Shown piece by piece: positions 8,584 through 18,242 of a stretch of DNA of 64,000 bases. The notes under the pieces are model-generated. The model did not search any database. It saw nothing but the letters and a program-made list of their open reading frames with translations, and was not told where the DNA came from. How positions within the stretch are numbered: the stretch's first letter is position 1; each line of letters begins with the position of its first letter. The DNA comes from Alphaproteobacteria bacterium 46_93_T64. GTDB lineage: Bacteria; Pseudomonadota; Alphaproteobacteria; Sneathiellales; Sneathiellaceae. The stretch lies in assembly GCA_002163135.1 (NCBI GenBank), contig MAAN01000004.1, positions 1 to 64,000 of the forward strand. The letters run 5' to 3'. The position numbers and the translations under genes were made by a program.

Positions 8584-10449
8584 TTACCCTGCCTGCTTGC
8601 GGTGATCACCGCGCTTTACATAAGAGAGAAGAGCTGTGAGAGCGGCGGGTGTTACGCCTGAAATGCGCGCCGCCTGCCCCAGAGTATCAGGTCTCGTGTC
8701 AATTAACTTCTGCCTTACTTCCGCAGACAAACCGCCAATATCTTCATATCTCAAATTCGTTGGTATTAGGAGCGCTTCATCTTTTCTGAACTCACGAACA
8801 TCCGCATTCTGTCGCTCCAAATACCCTTTATATTGAGCATCGATTGAGACTTGTTCCAGAACGTCATCCGAAAACTTTTGTGTCTCCGGCCAAATACGGG
8901 CTATGTCCGACATATCAATACTGGGATATGCTAACAGATCTGATGCTGTGCGGCGCACACCATCTTGATTAACATGTAGCCCATGTGTTTTAGCTTCGTT
9001 AGGGGTAAGTTTAAATTCATCGAACAAGACTTTTGCTGCAGTCAGGTCATGTTGCTTTTTCAAAAACACCTCACGACGTTCCGCGCCCACGCATCCAATA
9101 TCTAGTCCGAGACCTGTCAATCTGGTATCCGCATTATCAGCACGAAGTATCAACCTGTATTCCGCGCGAGAAGTAAACATGCGGTATGGCTCTTTGGTTC
9201 CCCTCGTCACGAGGTCATCAATCATGACCCCTATGTAGGCATCAGCTCTATCCAAGATAAACGCCCCCTGCCCGCCTGCAGATCTGGCTGCATTGATTCC
9301 CGCCATCAATCCTTGCGCAGCGGCTTCTTCATATCCTGTAGTCCCGTTTATTTGACCCGCAAGATAAAGGTTTTTCAAACGGCGCGTTTCCAACGTATGG
9401 CGAAGTTCTCGGGGATCTATGAAATCATACTCAATGGCGTATCCCGGTTGATAAAACTCAACCTTCTCCAGCCCTGGTATTGATTGAAGAAAGGCAACCT
9501 GCACATCTGCTGGTAAAGACGTGGACATCCCATTTGGATAAATGGTGTCTACGTCCAATCCTTCTGGTTCAAGGAAAATTTGATGACTGTTTTTATCCGC
9601 GAAACGAACCACTTTATCTTCAATGGATGGGCAATAGCGTGGGCCCGTCCCTGTAATGTCTCCGGAATACATAGGCGCGCGGTGAAGGTTGTCGCGGATC
9701 ACCTGATGAGTATTCTCATTTGTATATGTAATGTGGCAAGGTACTTGCCGTGTTGTAATTTTCTTGGTCAGAAACGAGAACGGCACAGGGACGTCATCAC
9801 CCGGTTGTTCTTCAAGAATTTTCCAGTCGATTGTTTTCCCGTCAAGCCGTGCAGGTGTACCTGTTTTCAAACGACCAAGCTCAAATCCTGCTCGCTCAAG
9901 AGTAACTGAAAGCCCGTTAGATGGATCATCCCCAAGTCTGCCGGCCGGGATCTTTTTCTCACCCATATGGATCAGGCCGCGCAAAAATGTCCCCGTTGTC
10001 AGAATAACTTTACCAGAACGAAGTTCTGTCCCATCAGCTGCAATAATGCCCAGTACTTCATCACCTTCAGTGATCAAGTCTTCAACAGCTGCGGCTTGAA
10101 TATAGAGGTTTTCCTGATTGGCTAACGCTTCCTGCATCGCATTTTTATAAAGCGTACGATCTGATTGCGCCCGTGGTCCGCGCACCGCAGGTCCCTTGCG
10201 CCTGTTTAGCAACCGAAACTGAATGCCTGCTGCGTCAGCCACTCGGCCCATAACCCCGTCCATCGCGTCGATTTCACGAACAAGATGCCCTTTGCCTAAT
10301 CCGCCGATAGCTGGATTACAAGACATGGCACCAATGGTGTCCAGTTTGTGAGTGAGAAGAAGGGTCTTTGCCCCCATGCGTGCGGAGGCCGCTGCAGCTT
10401 CACAGCCCGCATGCCCACCACCAATTACGATTACATCATATACAGTCAT
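8584..10449 (-). CDS. mnmG: tRNA uridine-34 carboxymethylaminomethyl synthesis enzyme MnmG (GidA)
   Basis: FAD-dependent partner of MnmE that installs cmnm5 at the wobble uridine of several tRNAs. The 621-residue protein has the dinucleotide-binding motif [10 protein letters not shown] at residues 10-19, the GidA signature [25 protein letters not shown] and [20 protein letters not shown], and a helical C-terminal domain. I chose the ATG at 10449 ([13 protein letters not shown]); a TTG at 10458 would add three residues. It is separated from upstream mnmE by about 97 bases that hold a parS site, and rsmG follows after 9 bases. Confidence 0.96.
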   Translation of the reverse strand: MTVYDVIVIGGGHAGCEAAAASARMGAKTLLLTHKLDTIGAMSCNPAIGGLGKGHLVREIDAMDGVMGRVADAAGIQFRLLNRRKGPAVRGPRAQSDRTLYKNAMQEALANQENLYIQAAAVEDLITEGDEVLGIIAADGTELRSGKVILTTGTFLRGLIHMGEKKIPAGRLGDDPSNGLSVTLERAGFELGRLKTGTPARLDGKTIDWKILEEQPGDDVPVPFSFLTKKITTRQVPCHITYTNENTHQVIRDNLHRAPMYSGDITGTGPRYCPSIEDKVVRFADKNSHQIFLEPEGLDVDTIYPNGMSTSLPADVQVAFLQSIPGLEKVEFYQPGYAIEYDFIDPRELRHTLETRRLKNLYLAGQINGTTGYEEAAAQGLMAGINAARSAGGQGAFILDRADAYIGVMIDDLVTRGTKEPYRMFTSRAEYRLILRADNADTRLTGLGLDIGCVGAERREVFLKKQHDLTAAKVLFDEFKLTPNEAKTHGLHVNQDGVRRTASDLLAYPSIDMSDIARIWPETQKFSDDVLEQVSIDAQYKGYLERQNADVREFRKDEALLIPTNLRYEDIGGLSAEVRQKLIDTRPDTLGQAARISGVTPAALTALLSYVKRGDHRKQAG

Positions 10450-10516
10450 GGGGGCCAATGTATGAATAGAGGGTCAAAAGTCAAAGCAAAATTGAACATG
10501 GCAGATATGTATCGTT

Positions 10517-10532
10517 TGTTTCACGTGAAACA
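10517..10532. promoter_or_regulatory. parS: parS centromere site between mnmE and mnmG (site 3)
   Basis: A perfect 16-base palindrome TGTTTCACGTGAAACA, identical to site 2, in the short gap between the mnmE stop and the mnmG start. It could influence mnmG expression when ParB is bound, but its main role should be segregation. Confidence 0.93.
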
Positions 10533-10545
10533 TGCAACAGACCTG

Positions 10546-11871
10546 CTATTTACCAATACAAAAATCACCAAAAACTACATCTAGAACATCCTCAACATCT
10601 ACACGACCTGTGATTCGACCTAAGGATCGCGCAGCAAGGCGAACATCCTCTGCCGCAAGTTCAGGATCAGGAGCTGTATCAAATCTGTTGAGAGACTCGA
10701 CACACGCCTCCAAGGCATGCCTATGCCGGACACGGGTCAAAGAAGTTGCGCCGGATACATCAAGAAGTGAAACCACGTCTTCTTCTAATTTCTGAAGAAA
10801 GAAGTCCAACCCCTCTTCTGTCTTAACAGAGAGGAAAAATTGCCTCTCTTGAGGATGTGGATGAACTAGACCATCCGTAAGATCCAACTTGTTCACCAAA
10901 TGAAAGCTTCCTTTATCCACCAAATCCGAAAACTCTGTTTCATCGAGAGGGATATGACCCGCCTCAGTCATGAATATTCGAATGTCAGCTTGTTTCGCCC
11001 GCTCACGAGCGCGCCGAATACCTTCTTTTTCCACAATATCATCTGCTTCTCTTAAACCTGCTGTATCAGCGATGGTAACCGGGTATCCCGCCAGATCCAG
11101 ATGCACCTCAACAATATCTCGAGTTGTGCCGGCCTGATCAGTAACAATAGCCGCTTCCCGCCGGGCGAGTTTATTCAACAGACTTGATTTTCCGACATTG
11201 GGCGCACCCAAAATAACAACATCCAGACCTTCGCGAATTTTCTCACCGCGATACCCGCCAGCCAAATGCTGCTCTATCTCCTCTCGTAATGCTGATATTT
11301 TCGGCCTAATCGCTTTTGCCACACCGTCAGGCATATCTTCATCAGGAAAATCAATGTCAGCCTCTAGATGAGCCAGGCTCCGAATTAAGGTTTCTCGCCA
11401 GTCATTATAGATCTGCCCTAGGGCGCCTCTCATCTGGCGCAGGGCTTGCTGGTGTTGTGCATGGGTTTCCGCATTAACAAGATCACCCACGCCTTCGGCT
11501 TCTGTTAGATCAAGTTTACCATGCTCAAATGCCCTGCGCGTAAATTCACCCGGTTCTGCTGTTCTTACATCAGGGATTTTTGTGAGTTGACTGAAAAGGG
11601 CCTCAACGATTGCTGGGCCTCCATGAAGATGAATTTCAACTACATCCTCACCAGTGAAACTATTTGGCCCCTCAAACAGAAGCACCAAAGCCTCATCAAT
11701 CAGAAAACTTTTATCGAGAGCATATATCTCGCGTACGGCAGCATATCGAATTTTGGGGAGCTTGGTTTTTGTCAGGCTTACCAGAATGTCAAATGCAGCA
11801 GATCCCGAGATACGGACAACCGCAACACCTGCCCTACCCCGGCCGCTCGCCAACGCAAAAATCGTATTCAT
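10546..11871 (-). CDS. mnmE: tRNA modification GTPase MnmE (TrmE)
   Basis: GTPase and folate-binding partner of MnmG in wobble-uridine modification. The 441-residue protein has the N-terminal folate domain (MNTIFALASGRGRAGVAVVR, with GEFTRRAFEHGKLDLTEAEG), a central G domain with P loop GAPNVGKSS at residues 222-230 and DTAGLRE, and the invariant C-terminal CIGK ending the protein at 438-441. This is the expected size. The gene opens the mnmE-mnmG-rsmG-parA-parB cluster, preceded by a small DUF6489 gene 20 bases upstream. Confidence 0.96.
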   Translation of the reverse strand: MNTIFALASGRGRAGVAVVRISGSAAFDILVSLTKTKLPKIRYAAVREIYALDKSFLIDEALVLLFEGPNSFTGEDVVEIHLHGGPAIVEALFSQLTKIPDVRTAEPGEFTRRAFEHGKLDLTEAEGVGDLVNAETHAQHQQALRQMRGALGQIYNDWRETLIRSLAHLEADIDFPDEDMPDGVAKAIRPKISALREEIEQHLAGGYRGEKIREGLDVVILGAPNVGKSSLLNKLARREAAIVTDQAGTTRDIVEVHLDLAGYPVTIADTAGLREADDIVEKEGIRRARERAKQADIRIFMTEAGHIPLDETEFSDLVDKGSFHLVNKLDLTDGLVHPHPQERQFFLSVKTEEGLDFFLQKLEEDVVSLLDVSGATSLTRVRHRHALEACVESLNRFDTAPDPELAAEDVRLAARSLGRITGRVDVEDVLDVVFGDFCIGK

Positions 11872-11891
11872 TTGTATCTAGCCATTTCAAC

Positions 11892-12137
11892 TTACTTTTT
11901 ATCGGGCTTATCGCCACTAAGGGAAGACCAAAACATATTTTGCATCTGATCTAACCCTTTCATACTGGTGGGAAGCCATGTTTTCATCATATTTTCAGTA
12001 TCAAGACCAGCAATATTCTCAGTCATTTTATCTTGAATTTGCTGGACTAAAGCTTGCTGCATTTTTTCAACATCAGGCAATCCGAAAAATTTTCTTGCTT
12101 CTTCTGGTGTACACTCAATATCAAGTTTAATCTTCAT
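11892..12137 (-). CDS. DUF6489 family small protein
   Basis: An 81-residue protein (MKIKLDIECTPEEARKFFGL, then PDVEKMQQALVQQIQDKM) of the small DUF6489 family, conserved in alphaproteobacteria. It starts with a short beta segment followed by amphipathic helices rich in Met and Gln, resembling phasin-like or PHA-associated helical proteins, but its function is not known. No signal peptide or membrane segment. A GGAG Shine-Dalgarno lies 8-9 bases before the ATG. It is 20 bases upstream of mnmE on the same strand and probably co-transcribed with it. Confidence 0.8.
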   Translation of the reverse strand: MKIKLDIECTPEEARKFFGLPDVEKMQQALVQQIQDKMTENIAGLDTENMMKTWLPTSMKGLDQMQNMFWSSLSGDKPDKK

Positions 12138-12236
12138 AAGAGACAGCTCCTTGTTTACACGGCAAGATGGGTTCTTCTAAAAGGTAAGTGAATTCACTAC
12201 ACGGATCAATGCAATGGATTGATTTGATCCTAAAAT

Positions 12237-14276
12237 ATGGAAAATGATATGGAAAACGTTCTGGATAGGGAAACAAGCCCCTATTTGTTGCAGCATAAAG
12301 ACAACCCAGTTCACTGGCAACCGTGGGGGCCTGAATCCCTAGATACAGCCAGACGAGAAGGAAAACCCATTTTATTGAGTGTTGGCTATGCTGCTTGTCA
12401 CTGGTGTCACGTTATGGCCCATGAGAGTTTTGAAGATCCAGCGGTTGCCACAATGATGAATGAATTATTTATCAATATCAAAGTGGACCGTGAAGAACGT
12501 CCAGATATTGATCAGATTTATCAAACTTCCCTCGCCCTACTTGGTGAACAGGGAGGATGGCCGTTGACTATGTTCCTAAATGCAAAGGGCGACCCCTTCT
12601 GGGGCGGGACATATTTTCCAAAGGAAAATTCATATGGCCGGCCAGGGTTCACTAACGTTTTACAAACTGTCTCAGATATCTTCAAAAACGAGCCGGAAAA
12701 AGTAACAAAGAACCGTGATATTCTCAAAGCTGCTCTCAAAAAACATAATGCTACAGCGGAAGGTGATCGGCCTAAACTCACTGTTGAAGTTCTCGATCGA
12801 ATTGCAGATAGATATGCAGAAGAAGCGGATGTGGAACATGGTGGTATCGGATCTGCACCGAAATTCCCACAAACGTATGTTCTAGAGAATTTATGGCGGA
12901 GTTACATCCGAACTGGTAAAGAAAATCTGGCGGAAATTGTTGTAAAAGCTCTCACTCAGATGTCCCAAGGTGGCATTTATGACCATCTAGGCGGGGGTTA
13001 TTCCCGTTATTCTACTGATGCACTCTGGCTTGCACCACATTTCGAGAAAATGCTGTACGATAATGCTCTTATCCTTGACCTGCTAGTGCTTGTACATGCC
13101 GAGAATAAAAACGAACTGTTCAGAGACCGCGTTTACGAAACAGTTGATTGGGTCTTTCGCGATATGATTGCCGAAAACGGCGCTCTTTCAGCGACTATCG
13201 ATGCTGATAGCGAAGGAGTTGAGGGAAAATTTTATGTGTGGTCTGAACAAGAACTGGAAGAAGTTCTGGGTACAGAAGCGGCGCAGTTCGCAGAAATTTA
13301 CGGTGTAGAGGACGAAGGTAACTGGGAAGGTACAAACATCCTTCATCGGCTTAATTACGCAACAGCCCTTGATGAGGAAACAGAAGCTGCTCTCCTCCCA
13401 CTTCGTCAAAAGCTATTTGAAGCACGAAGTAAAAGAATTCATCCAGAGTTGGATACAAAAGTCCTGACAGACTGGAATGGACTTATGATCGCAAGTCTTG
13501 CCAAGGCTGGACAGTATTTCAGTGAAGCTCACTGGGTAGAGCGGGCAGAAAACGCTTTTTCAGCAATCACTACCCATTCAATGCAAGAAGACGGACGTCT
13601 TTATCACAGCTATCGGCTAGGAGAAGCTAAACATACCGGTATTCTGGATGACTACACCAACATGAGCCGCGCCGCCCTCACCTTGTATGAAATTACCGGA
13701 CGGAGTTTCTACTTAGAGCGAGCTAAAAACTGGATCCAAATTCTAAATACGCATTTTTGGGATAAAACGGGTGGATACTTTTATACTGCCGATGACGCGG
13801 AAGCTTTGATTGTCAGAACCAAAAATGCGTTTGATAATGCAGTCCCATCGGGCAATGGAACCGTATTGGAAGTTTTATCCAAACTTCATTATCTAACGGG
13901 TGACCGCGAAGCATTTGAAAAAGCAACGGATATTGTAAGAGCTTTCTCCGTTGAACTTGGTCGAAATTTCTTTCCTCTTGCGACGTTCCTCAATAATTTT
14001 GAAACTCTGGTAGAGGGATTACAGATTCTGATTATTGGCGGACGTGATGAGCCTGCAACCCTTGAGTTGGTTTCCGTATTGAATGAATTTAGTCTTCCTG
14101 CCAAAGTCGTTAATATACTTGCCACATCGGAAGACCTCCCTTTTGATCACCCGGCAAATGGCAAAAACCGAAAAGACAATAAACCAACAGTCTATATCTG
14201 TACCGGATCTGTTTGTTCAGAACCTGCAAATAACCCTATGGATCTTCGAAAACAATTACAAAGCAAGGCTAGCTAA
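12237..14276 (+). CDS. Thioredoxin-domain protein (DUF255, YyaL/SSP411 family)
   Basis: A 679-residue cytoplasmic protein with the N-terminal DUF255 thioredoxin-like domain ([16 protein letters not shown], then [14 protein letters not shown] at residues 54-67, and [13 protein letters not shown]) and a large C-terminal (alpha/alpha)6 barrel like that of N-acylglucosamine epimerases ([33 protein letters not shown]). The family is widespread, and its biochemical role is unsettled. Two start codons, 12237 and 12249, are possible; I give the first. The stop codon directly abuts the ATG of the alkyltransferase gene, so the two are co-transcribed. Confidence 0.9.
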   Translation: MENDMENVLDRETSPYLLQHKDNPVHWQPWGPESLDTARREGKPILLSVGYAACHWCHVMAHESFEDPAVATMMNELFINIKVDREERPDIDQIYQTSLALLGEQGGWPLTMFLNAKGDPFWGGTYFPKENSYGRPGFTNVLQTVSDIFKNEPEKVTKNRDILKAALKKHNATAEGDRPKLTVEVLDRIADRYAEEADVEHGGIGSAPKFPQTYVLENLWRSYIRTGKENLAEIVVKALTQMSQGGIYDHLGGGYSRYSTDALWLAPHFEKMLYDNALILDLLVLVHAENKNELFRDRVYETVDWVFRDMIAENGALSATIDADSEGVEGKFYVWSEQELEEVLGTEAAQFAEIYGVEDEGNWEGTNILHRLNYATALDEETEAALLPLRQKLFEARSKRIHPELDTKVLTDWNGLMIASLAKAGQYFSEAHWVERAENAFSAITTHSMQEDGRLYHSYRLGEAKHTGILDDYTNMSRAALTLYEITGRSFYLERAKNWIQILNTHFWDKTGGYFYTADDAEALIVRTKNAFDNAVPSGNGTVLEVLSKLHYLTGDREAFEKATDIVRAFSVELGRNFFPLATFLNNFETLVEGLQILIIGGRDEPATLELVSVLNEFSLPAKVVNILATSEDLPFDHPANGKNRKDNKPTVYICTGSVCSEPANNPMDLRKQLQSKAS

Positions 14277-14756
14277 ATGGCACAACTTAGTATGCATAGC
14301 CCCGTTGGGGATCTTACCATAACCGAAGAAGATGGGGCCATCGTCTCACTTGATTGGGGATGGGTGCCAGCAGAATGGCAAGATGAAACCCCACTGCTTA
14401 CCAACGCTATAGCACAGCTAAATGACTATTTTGATGGCAATTTACTTGATTTTGATCTTCCACTTAATCCGCCAGGATCTGATTATCAAAAACGCGTTTG
14501 TTTTGCCATGAAAGCCATTCCAGGGGGCACAACCAAGTCGTATGGCGAACTTGCAAAGGAGCTGGAGAGTTCAGCTCAAGCAATAGGAAATGCTTGTGGC
14601 CTTAACCCTATACCCATCATTATTCCGTGCCATAGAGTACTTGCTGCTGGAAAGCAGCTTGGTGGATTTTCTGGAGATGGTGGTGTAGAGACCAAAAAAG
14701 TATTATTGGAGCTTGAGAACGCTCTTCCACCGATCCAACAAAATCTCGATCTTTAG
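14277..14756 (+). CDS. ogt: Methylated-DNA--protein-cysteine S-methyltransferase
   Basis: Suicidal repair protein that moves alkyl groups from O6-alkylguanine (and O4-alkylthymine) to its own cysteine. The 159-residue protein has the active-site motif IIPCHRV (cysteine 118), preceded by the DNA-binding helix QAIGNACGLNPIPI and followed by GGFSGDGGVETKKVLLELE, a divergent form of the usual GGYSGG-KR segment. The short length with no Ada regulatory domain fits Ogt/MGMT. The ATG immediately follows the stop of the DUF255 gene. Confidence 0.9.
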   Translation: MAQLSMHSPVGDLTITEEDGAIVSLDWGWVPAEWQDETPLLTNAIAQLNDYFDGNLLDFDLPLNPPGSDYQKRVCFAMKAIPGGTTKSYGELAKELESSAQAIGNACGLNPIPIIIPCHRVLAAGKQLGGFSGDGGVETKKVLLELENALPPIQQNLDL

Positions 14757-14808
14757 TTCATAAATCATAATTCCCGAAACGGGGCGCTAACAAAAAAAAG
14801 GTATTGTC

Positions 14809-15783
14809 ATGACAAAAGCCATTACATTTAGTGAATTTGGAGGGCCAGAGGTCCTCAAATGGGCAGACGTAGATGTCGGTAGCCCCTCAGGTGGTGAAGT
14901 AAGAATAAAACACTTGGCTGTTGGCCTCAACTTCATCGATGTTTATTTCAGAACGGGTCTCTATCCCGCCCCACTTCCAAATATACCTGGTATGGAAGCT
15001 GTTGGTATTATTGAAGAATTGGGAGCCGGTGTCACAGGATTTTCTATTGGCGATCGTGTTGCTTATGCGTGCCAGCCAATCGGAGCCTACAGCGAAGCCA
15101 GAGTTATGCCTGTAGCAGGTCTTATTAAAGTTCCCGATGCCATTGATGACCAAACTGCAGCAGCTATGATGCTTCAAGGTATGACGGCTGAATATCTACT
15201 ACAACGTACGTTTCACGTGAAACAAGGGGATACAATCCTGTTTCATGCCGCGGCTGGCGGCGTTGGCCTTATCGCCTGCCAATGGGCCAAACATTTGGGT
15301 GCAACTGTGATTGGAACCGTTGGTTCAGAAGAAAAAGCCGAACTTGCAAAAGCACATGGATGTGATCACACCATCAACTATCAAACAGAAGGTTTCCAAG
15401 AACGGGTAATGGAAATCACTGAAGGCAAAGGCGTCCCTGTTGTTTATGACAGCATTGGTAAAGATACGTTTGAAAAGTCCTTGGATTGCCTACAACCACG
15501 TGGGTTGATGGTTTCTTATGGAAACGCATCCGGGCCTGTTACTGGTGTTGATTTGGGAATTCTAGCGGCAAAAGGATCTGTCTACGTTACCCGCCCTACC
15601 CTTATGACCTATAATGCCACTCGGTCAGATCTCGAAAAATCATCTTCTGATATGATGAAACTGGTCGCAAATGGAACTGTGAAAGTAAACATAGGACAAA
15701 GTTATCATTTGTCTGAAGCTGCCAAAGGGCATGAAGATCTGGAAGCCAGAAAAACGACAGGATCCACAGTTTTTACTCTTTAA
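14809..15783 (+). CDS. Quinone oxidoreductase (zeta-crystallin type)
   Basis: NADPH-dependent one-electron quinone reductase of the medium-chain dehydrogenase superfamily. The 324-residue sequence shows the GroES-like N-terminal domain (FIDVYFRTGLYPAPLPNIPG, MEAVGIIEELG) and a Rossmann motif AAAGGVGLIACQWAK near residues 145-160. No structural or catalytic zinc cysteines are present, as expected for QOR. A parS-like palindrome lies within the coding sequence and is read as Arg-Thr-Phe-His-Val-Lys-Gln. A clear terminator follows 25 bases after the stop. Confidence 0.9.
   Translation: MTKAITFSEFGGPEVLKWADVDVGSPSGGEVRIKHLAVGLNFIDVYFRTGLYPAPLPNIPGMEAVGIIEELGAGVTGFSIGDRVAYACQPIGAYSEARVMPVAGLIKVPDAIDDQTAAAMMLQGMTAEYLLQRTFHVKQGDTILFHAAAGGVGLIACQWAKHLGATVIGTVGSEEKAELAKAHGCDHTINYQTEGFQERVMEITEGKGVPVVYDSIGKDTFEKSLDCLQPRGLMVSYGNASGPVTGVDLGILAAKGSVYVTRPTLMTYNATRSDLEKSSSDMMKLVANGTVKVNIGQSYHLSEAAKGHEDLEARKTTGSTVFTL
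15209..15224. promoter_or_regulatory. parS: parS centromere site inside the quinone oxidoreductase gene (site 4)
   Basis: The core GTTTCACGTGAAAC (15210-15223) is a perfect palindrome, with outer bases C and A (one off the ideal). It lies 4.7 kb from site 3 and about 5.6 kb from the predicted oriC, closer to the origin than parAB itself. ParB spreading from here would cover the haem genes and the origin. Confidence 0.85.
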
Positions 15784-15800
15784 AACAAAATTTTTGACAG

Positions 15801-15834
15801 AAAAAGAGGCACTTCATTTTTTGAGGTGCCTTTT
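15801..15834 (+). terminator. Rho-independent terminator after the quinone oxidoreductase
   Basis: A 10-base stem (AGGCACTTCA pairing with TGAGGTGCCT, one G-T pair) with a T-rich loop, followed by TTTT and preceded by an A-run. It ends the 12.2-15.8 kb operon and could also act in reverse for the Doc-like gene. Confidence 0.8.
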
Positions 15835-15884
15835 ATTCTCCCAGAATATAATACTTAAAACCTGTTTATTTACAATAATTTATA

Positions 15885-15911
15885 CATGTAATTACACACG
15901 TTATTATTAAT
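15885..15911. repeat. Left copy of imperfect direct repeat flanking the Doc-like cassette
   Basis: A 27-base AT-rich segment beginning CATGTAATTACACACG that matches the segment at 16633-16659 at 23 of 27 positions in the same orientation. It sits just downstream of the Doc-like gene. Confidence 0.5.
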
Positions 15912-15960
15912 AAATATATGATAATAGTTTTCGAATTTTTCTTTTGATTAGTGATAATTA

Positions 15961-16350
15961 TTATTCAACTGAGATCGACCTTTTCCGAAGATAAATCACT
16001 ATATTTTTCTCTTCAATATTTCCCTGAACTAGTCGTGACATAAACTGTACTGCGTCTTCGTTAGCAATATCCAGCATCCAGTTATTACGTCGCAAAGTTA
16101 AAACCAATAGAACAAATGCCAAAGCAGTATTACCACTTGAAGCCGGTTTCTCTGACAATACTCCCATAACCAATGATGCTGTGACATCAAAGACATCAGA
16201 ACTGCTTCCTGTCGTTACCATCATTCGAGGCCAGGCAAGTGCAATTCCCATTTTAGCGTCATCGAAATTTTCCGATACTATTTTTGACGGCTCAAGTTGA
16301 CGTTTCCATAATTCGCGAACAACAGATCGTGTGGGAAGATAAATGCTCAT
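15961..16350 (-). CDS. Doc-like (Fic-fold) protein lacking the Fic catalytic motif
   Basis: A 129-residue protein whose second half follows the Doc toxin pattern: VFDVTASLVMGVL, then a motif region, then TALAFVLLVLTLRRNN, and a C-terminal GNIEEKNIVIYLRKR helix. These correspond to Doc's LFEVSAT..., TALNSALLFLRRNG and GEISVSSVADTLRR. Where active Doc has HxFxDANKR, this protein has SEKPASSGN (residues 66-74), so the catalytic histidine and the Lys-Arg of the motif are missing. I infer an inactive or repurposed Fic fold. It lies 3 bases after a small AbrB/MazE-like gene, the usual antitoxin-toxin order. The Doc relationship is from memory of the family. Confidence 0.55.
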   Translation of the reverse strand: MSIYLPTRSVVRELWKRQLEPSKIVSENFDDAKMGIALAWPRMMVTTGSSSDVFDVTASLVMGVLSEKPASSGNTALAFVLLVLTLRRNNWMLDIANEDAVQFMSRLVQGNIEEKNIVIYLRKRSISVE

Positions 16351-16353
16351 ACC

Positions 16354-16596
16354 TTAAGTTCTCAGCTTTTTAAGAGCTGGTAAAAACCGATCTTCTACAA
16401 ATGAGTAAAGCTCCATATAAGCATCAAACTCAACATCAATTTTTTTTACCTGTAATCCGTCACCGTCAACAGAAACACGCAGCGTGTCCCCTACTTCATA
16501 TTCCAATTTCCGTAAGAAATCAGCGGGTATAGTGACACCAGCAGCACTTCCTGTTTTGCGAAGTTTAGTTTCAAATGGATCAAGGTCTTTTTTCAT
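16354..16596 (-). CDS. AbrB/MazE-like DNA-binding protein (putative antitoxin)
   Basis: An 80-residue protein with a swapped-hairpin AbrB-type domain: KLRKTGSAAGVTIPADFLRK, then LEYEVGDTLRVSVDGDGLQVKK, typical of MazE/PrlF/SpoVT antitoxins. The acidic-aromatic C-terminal tail (FDAYMELYSFVEDRFLPALKKL) is where such proteins bind their toxin. I chose the ATG at 16596; a TTG at 16605 would add three residues. It precedes the Doc-like gene by 3 bases on the same strand. The AT-rich upstream region, with repeated TATATAC/TAATTATATAC-like words, is the likely operator. Confidence 0.7.
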   Translation of the reverse strand: MKKDLDPFETKLRKTGSAAGVTIPADFLRKLEYEVGDTLRVSVDGDGLQVKKIDVEFDAYMELYSFVEDRFLPALKKLRT

Positions 16597-16632
16597 AGTT
16601 CTCAATTAGTATATAAAAAACAAATGCTTAAT

Positions 16633-16659
16633 CATGTAATAACACATATTATTACTAAT
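16633..16659. repeat. Right copy of imperfect direct repeat flanking the Doc-like cassette
   Basis: A 27-base AT-rich segment beginning CATGTAATAACACATA, 23 of 27 identical to 15885-15911, located upstream of the AbrB-like gene where an operator or promoter would be expected. Confidence 0.5.
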
Positions 16660-16690
16660 TATATACTTTATATACTGAAAATAGAACAAT

Positions 16691-16719
16691 AAAAAAGCGC
16701 TGAAAAATCAGCGCTTTTT
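16691..16719 (-). terminator. Rho-independent terminator of rho
   Basis: A perfect 12-base stem (AAAAAGCGCTGA / TCAGCGCTTTTT) with a 4-base AAAA loop, followed on the minus strand by a run of T. It ends rho transcription and, being symmetrical, may also work on the plus strand. Confidence 0.88.
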
Positions 16720-16741
16720 GAAATTAGTATTTCGTTTAAAA

Positions 16742-17998
16742 TCAGGTATTCATTGAGTCAAAGAAATCATCATTTGTCTTACTGGATTTAAGTTTATCAA
16801 GCAGGAATTCCATGGCATCTGTCGTGCCCATTGGATTGAGGATACGGCGCAAGACCCACATTTTCTGCAAAGTCGCTTTATCCACAAGTAGCTCTTCTTT
16901 ACGGGTACCAGACTTAGTAATATCAATCGCTGGGAAGATACGTTTATCTGAAAGTTTACGGTCCAGAATAATTTCTGAGTTACCAGTACCTTTAAACTCT
17001 TCAAAGATAACTTCATCCATACGCGAGCCAGTATCAATAAGGGCCGTTGCTACGATTGTCAGGGAGCCGCCTTCTTCGATATTACGGGCTGCACCAAAGA
17101 AACGCTTTGGACGTTGTAATGCATTAGCATCCACGCCACCGGTCAATACTTTACCGCTAGAAGGCACAACAGAGTTATAGGCACGGGCAAGACGGGTAAT
17201 ACTATCCAGAAGGATCACAACGTCTCGTTTATGCTCTACCAGACGTTTAGCTTTCTCAATCACCATTTCAGCGACTTGAACGTGACGTGATGCGGGCTCG
17301 TCAAATGTGGAAGATACGACTTCTCCGTTCACCGACCGCTTCATATCGGTTACTTCTTCTGGTCGTTCGTCGATCAAAAGAACAATCAGGTAAATTTCAG
17401 GGTTATTGGTCGTGATGGAATTTGCAATATTCTGCAACAGAACTGTTTTACCAGTACGCGGCGGTGCCACGATAAGCGCTCGCTGTCCCTTCCCTTGCGG
17501 GGAAACCAAATCAATGACCCTAGCGGAACTAATCACACCAGATGGATCCGGTATTTCAAGTTGGATCCGTTGTTCCGGATATAATGGTGTAAGATTATCA
17601 AAATTAATCTTATGTCGGGCTTTTTCTGGTTCTTCAAAATTAATTTGTTGAACTTTCAAAAGGGCAAAATATCGCTCGCCCTCTTTTGGACTTCTAATCT
17701 GACCTTCAACTGTATCGCCTGTTCGAAGGGAAAATTTACGGATCTGGCTTGGCGAAATATAAATATCATCTGGTCCAGCTAGATAATTTGCATCCGGGGA
17801 TCGCAAGAAACCAAAACCATCTGATAATATTTCAAGAACACCACCACCAGTGATTTCCTCACCGTTTTCGGCCTCTTGTTTCAATATGGCAAAAAGCAAT
17901 TCCTGCTTCCGCATTGTTGAGGCGTTTTCGATGTCTAGCGCTTCGGCAGCTGCCAGGAGTTCAGTGGGGGATTTCTTTGTAAGTTCTTGAAGATTCAT
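16742..17998 (-). CDS. rho: Transcription termination factor Rho
   Basis: Hexameric RNA helicase that ends transcription of untranslated RNA. The 418-residue product has the N-terminal Rho helical domain ([20 protein letters not shown]), the cold-shock-like RNA-binding fold with GFGFLRS (61-67), the Walker A APPRTGKT (178-185), [13 protein letters not shown]-type sequence ([18 protein letters not shown]), and the Q/R loops near the C terminus. It stands alone with its own terminator downstream; hemJ ends about 244 bases upstream on the same strand. The leader holds a short GC-rich inverted repeat that might relate to Rho autoregulation. Confidence 0.97.
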   Translation of the reverse strand: MNLQELTKKSPTELLAAAEALDIENASTMRKQELLFAILKQEAENGEEITGGGVLEILSDGFGFLRSPDANYLAGPDDIYISPSQIRKFSLRTGDTVEGQIRSPKEGERYFALLKVQQINFEEPEKARHKINFDNLTPLYPEQRIQLEIPDPSGVISSARVIDLVSPQGKGQRALIVAPPRTGKTVLLQNIANSITTNNPEIYLIVLLIDERPEEVTDMKRSVNGEVVSSTFDEPASRHVQVAEMVIEKAKRLVEHKRDVVILLDSITRLARAYNSVVPSSGKVLTGGVDANALQRPKRFFGAARNIEEGGSLTIVATALIDTGSRMDEVIFEEFKGTGNSEIILDRKLSDKRIFPAIDITKSGTRKEELLVDKATLQKMWVLRRILNPMGTTDAMEFLLDKLKSSKTNDDFFDSMNT

Positions 17999-18135
17999 GT
18001 AAATCTCTGGAGATAAAATATATTTTTATGAATAAATGAAGATATATGCGGATTTTACTTTTTGTGGGAAGTAAGCGCTTAGCAGCGATCAATCATTATC
18101 GAGTAGGCGGGACCAAATTGTTAAAGTCACGGTTC

Positions 18136-18159
18136 CCGGTGCGGTAGTGGTATCACCGG
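18136..18159 (-). other. GC-rich inverted repeat in the leader region of rho
   Basis: CCGGTG at 18136-18141 pairs with CACCGG at 18154-18159 around a 12-base loop. There is no T-run, so it is not a typical terminator for hemJ. It lies about 140-160 bases before the rho start. Its role is unknown. Confidence 0.35.
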
Positions 18160-18242
18160 TTGAGATAAAGAAATGACAGCATCCGTAATGTAAGTCAATG
18201 AGAATAAAACGGGAACTCCGCAAAATTCACCCGAAAATCACC

